Assembly: GCA_002928965.1 (NCBI GenBank)
Contig: PERU01000001.1
Location: 372,001 to 436,000 of the forward strand
DNA length: 64,000 nucleotides
Source of the DNA: Methylomonas sp.
GTDB lineage: Bacteria > Pseudomonadota > Gammaproteobacteria > Methylococcales > Methylomonadaceae
Direction: 5' to 3'
Numbering within the stretch: the stretch's first letter is position 1; each line of letters begins with the position of its first letter. The notes under the pieces are model-generated. The model ran no database searches and was not told where the DNA came from. It saw only the letters and a program-made list of their open reading frames with translations. Made by a program: the position numbers and the translations under genes. Of this stretch, positions 62,515 to 64,000 are shown in pieces.

Positions 62515-62660
62515 ATTTTTATCCCTCAGTCTCAAGCCCGCTATGCTTACTAGAGTAAGATTTTCAATCGACTATAAACATTAAAATCGGGTTAAAATCA
62601 CGAGTCACCGACAACAGCGACTAGATACGCTTTCATCATACGCAAGGAATAGATAGCTTG

Positions 62661-64000
62661 ATGGATTACCCTAACCAAAATGCTGAACAACAAGCTCGTG
62701 ATCAAATCGACAAGAAGCTGATTCAAGCAGGCTGGGTAATTCAAGATAAAAAGCGATTGAATCTCTACGAGTCATTGGGTGTCGCGGTGCGTGAAATGGA
62801 TACCGATACTGGGCCTGCGGATTACATGCTGTTCATTGACGGTAAAGCCTGCGGTGTTTTGGAAGCCAAGCGCGAAGGTAAAAATCTCGGCGATGTTTAT
62901 CAACAAAGTCGTCGCTACACCCTTTCAAAAACAAAAAACCTCCAGCGTTGGAGTGATGTCCTACCTTTTACGTATGAAGCCACCAATATCGAAATACGGT
63001 TTTGCGATCAACGCGACCCTAGTCCTCGTTCTCGTTATGTCTTCCACTTCCATCAACCGCAAACATTGCTGAATTGGCTGGAATTAAAGGATACGTTACG
63101 AGCACGACTACAAAATCTCCCTACATTGCCTACTGAAGACTTACGCCTCTGTCAGATTGACGCAATTACTGGTTTAGAACAATCTTTCAAATTAGCCAAA
63201 CCTCGTGCGTTGCTGCAAATGGCGACAGGTGCCGGTAAAACGTTTACAGCGGTCACTGAATGTTATCGACTGGCAAAATATGCAAAAGCTAAACGCATCC
63301 TGTTTTTAGTGGATCGCGGCAATCTTGGCCGACAAGCCATCAAAGAATTCCAGCAATACACCGTACCTGATGATGGTCGAAAATTCACCAGTCTTTACAA
63401 TGTTCATCAACTGGGTACGGCTGGTATTGGCGACGAAATCAAAATCACTGTATCAACGATACAACGCCTGTATTCGCAACTATCCGGTAAAGAACTGGAT
63501 GATGATGCGGATGAGTTATCTTGCTATGAAATCGACAATAGCAGTTTAACTAAAGAACCACGTCTCGTTAGTTACAATCCGGCAATTCCTATCGAAAGCT
63601 TTGACTTTGTCATCATCGACGAATGCCACCGTTCCATCTACAACTTGTGGCGACAGGTGCTGGAATACTTTGATGCGTTTTTAATTGGACTCACCGCTAC
63701 ACCCACCAAAAAGACACTAGGCTATTTCAATCAAAACCTGGTTGCAGAATATACCCACGAAAACGCAGTCATCGACAAGGTGAATGTCGGTTATGACATC
63801 TACCGCATTAAAACCAAAAAATCAGAATCAGGTGATAGCATCGAAGCAGGCACTGCGGTACAGGTGCGCGATAAACTGACTAAAAAGCAGCGCTTGCAAG
63901 TGCTCGATGAAGATGAAGACTACAGCAAAACTGATCTTGATCGCAGCGTCATAGCCCCCAATCAAATCCGCACCATTATTCAAGCGTTCAAGGACTGCGC
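62661..64000 (+). CDS. hsdR: Second type I restriction endonuclease subunit (HsdR), N-terminal part, cut by window edge
   Basis: The frame from ATG 62661 is open to the window edge (about 446 codons). It has an N-terminal nuclease domain (GPADYMLFIDGKACGVLEAK with D and ExK), Walker A LLQMATGAGKTFTAV, the DEAH-type box VIIDECHRSIYN, and LIGLTATPTKKTLGYF. The layout matches the EcoAI/EcoEI-type HsdR rather than the 1081-residue HsdR at 49784, so it belongs to a second, separate type I system. The rest lies beyond the window. Confidence 0.88.
   Translation, partial: MDYPNQNAEQQARDQIDKKLIQAGWVIQDKKRLNLYESLGVAVREMDTDTGPADYMLFIDGKACGVLEAKREGKNLGDVYQQSRRYTLSKTKNLQRWSDVLPFTYEATNIEIRFCDQRDPSPRSRYVFHFHQPQTLLNWLELKDTLRARLQNLPTLPTEDLRLCQIDAITGLEQSFKLAKPRALLQMATGAGKTFTAVTECYRLAKYAKAKRILFLVDRGNLGRQAIKEFQQYTVPDDGRKFTSLYNVHQLGTAGIGDEIKITVSTIQRLYSQLSGKELDDDADELSCYEIDNSSLTKEPRLVSYNPAIPIESFDFVIIDECHRSIYNLWRQVLEYFDAFLIGLTATPTKKTLGYFNQNLVAEYTHENAVIDKVNVGYDIYRIKTKKSESGDSIEAGTAVQVRDKLTKKQRLQVLDEDEDYSKTDLDRSVIAPNQIRTIIQAFKDC

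Overview
The window comes from a gammaproteobacterial chromosome of moderate G+C. The exbB-exbD-lpxK-ycaR-kdsB run, recC, acnB and msrPQ are all of gammaproteobacterial type. Resemblance of many proteins to methanotroph (Methylococcales) proteins makes that order my best guess, but no methane-oxidation gene is present, so genus is left open.

Positions 1-18,000 are mostly core genes: the 3' end of aroC, an MFS permease, the ExbBD/LpxK/Trm112/KdsB operon for energised transport and Kdo/lipid A synthesis, a broken DUF433/DUF5615 toxin-antitoxin-like pair, msrPQ for repair of periplasmic methionine sulfoxide, a response-regulator/kinase pair, and the dTDP-rhamnose genes rmlB-D-A-(MNT-HEPN)-C. A toxin-antitoxin-type nucleotidyltransferase/HEPN pair is inserted between rmlA and rmlC. 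Minus-strand genes follow: ygjV-like, a methyltransferase, tcdA, tatD-like and recC without recB or recD.

Positions 21,000-38,000 carry lipoproteins, rmuC, and what looks like a nickel-acquisition region: lipoprotein, PhoPQ-like two-component system, FecA-like TonB-dependent receptor, HupE-type permease and nikR. Three palindromes of the form (G/A)TATGA-N15-TCATA(C/T) lie before the lipoprotein gene and before hupE and are proposed NikR operators. Interleaved are a four-gene operon with a CopC-like protein lacking its copper histidines, a possible small RNA before nikR, and an ABC-2 exporter. NAD-isocitrate dehydrogenase and aconitase B follow at 37,900-42,200 with a Uma2-family gene between them, then a GGDEF protein.

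From 43,600 to the right edge the window is accessory DNA. A type I restriction-modification locus (hsdM, RAYT transposase, yhcG-like nuclease, hsdS, MNT, hsdR) has been remodelled by REP sequences: a copy of the hsdM 3' end and a copy of the hsdS 5' end sit beside the REP clusters. Next come a tRNA-Ser(GGA)-like sequence with a degenerate T arm, a full-length tyrosine integrase, and an AT-rich module. The module contains a 1128-residue protein with primase-polymerase-like motifs followed by a P-loop helicase-like region, a catalytic-domain-only tyrosine recombinase with an array of GTTAC inverted repeats upstream, an unknown gene, a TOPRIM-like gene, and a decayed recombinase 3' end. The window closes in a second type I hsdR. 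I read this as an integrative element lodged in a defence island; the primase/helicase-recombinase-TOPRIM module is the least described part.
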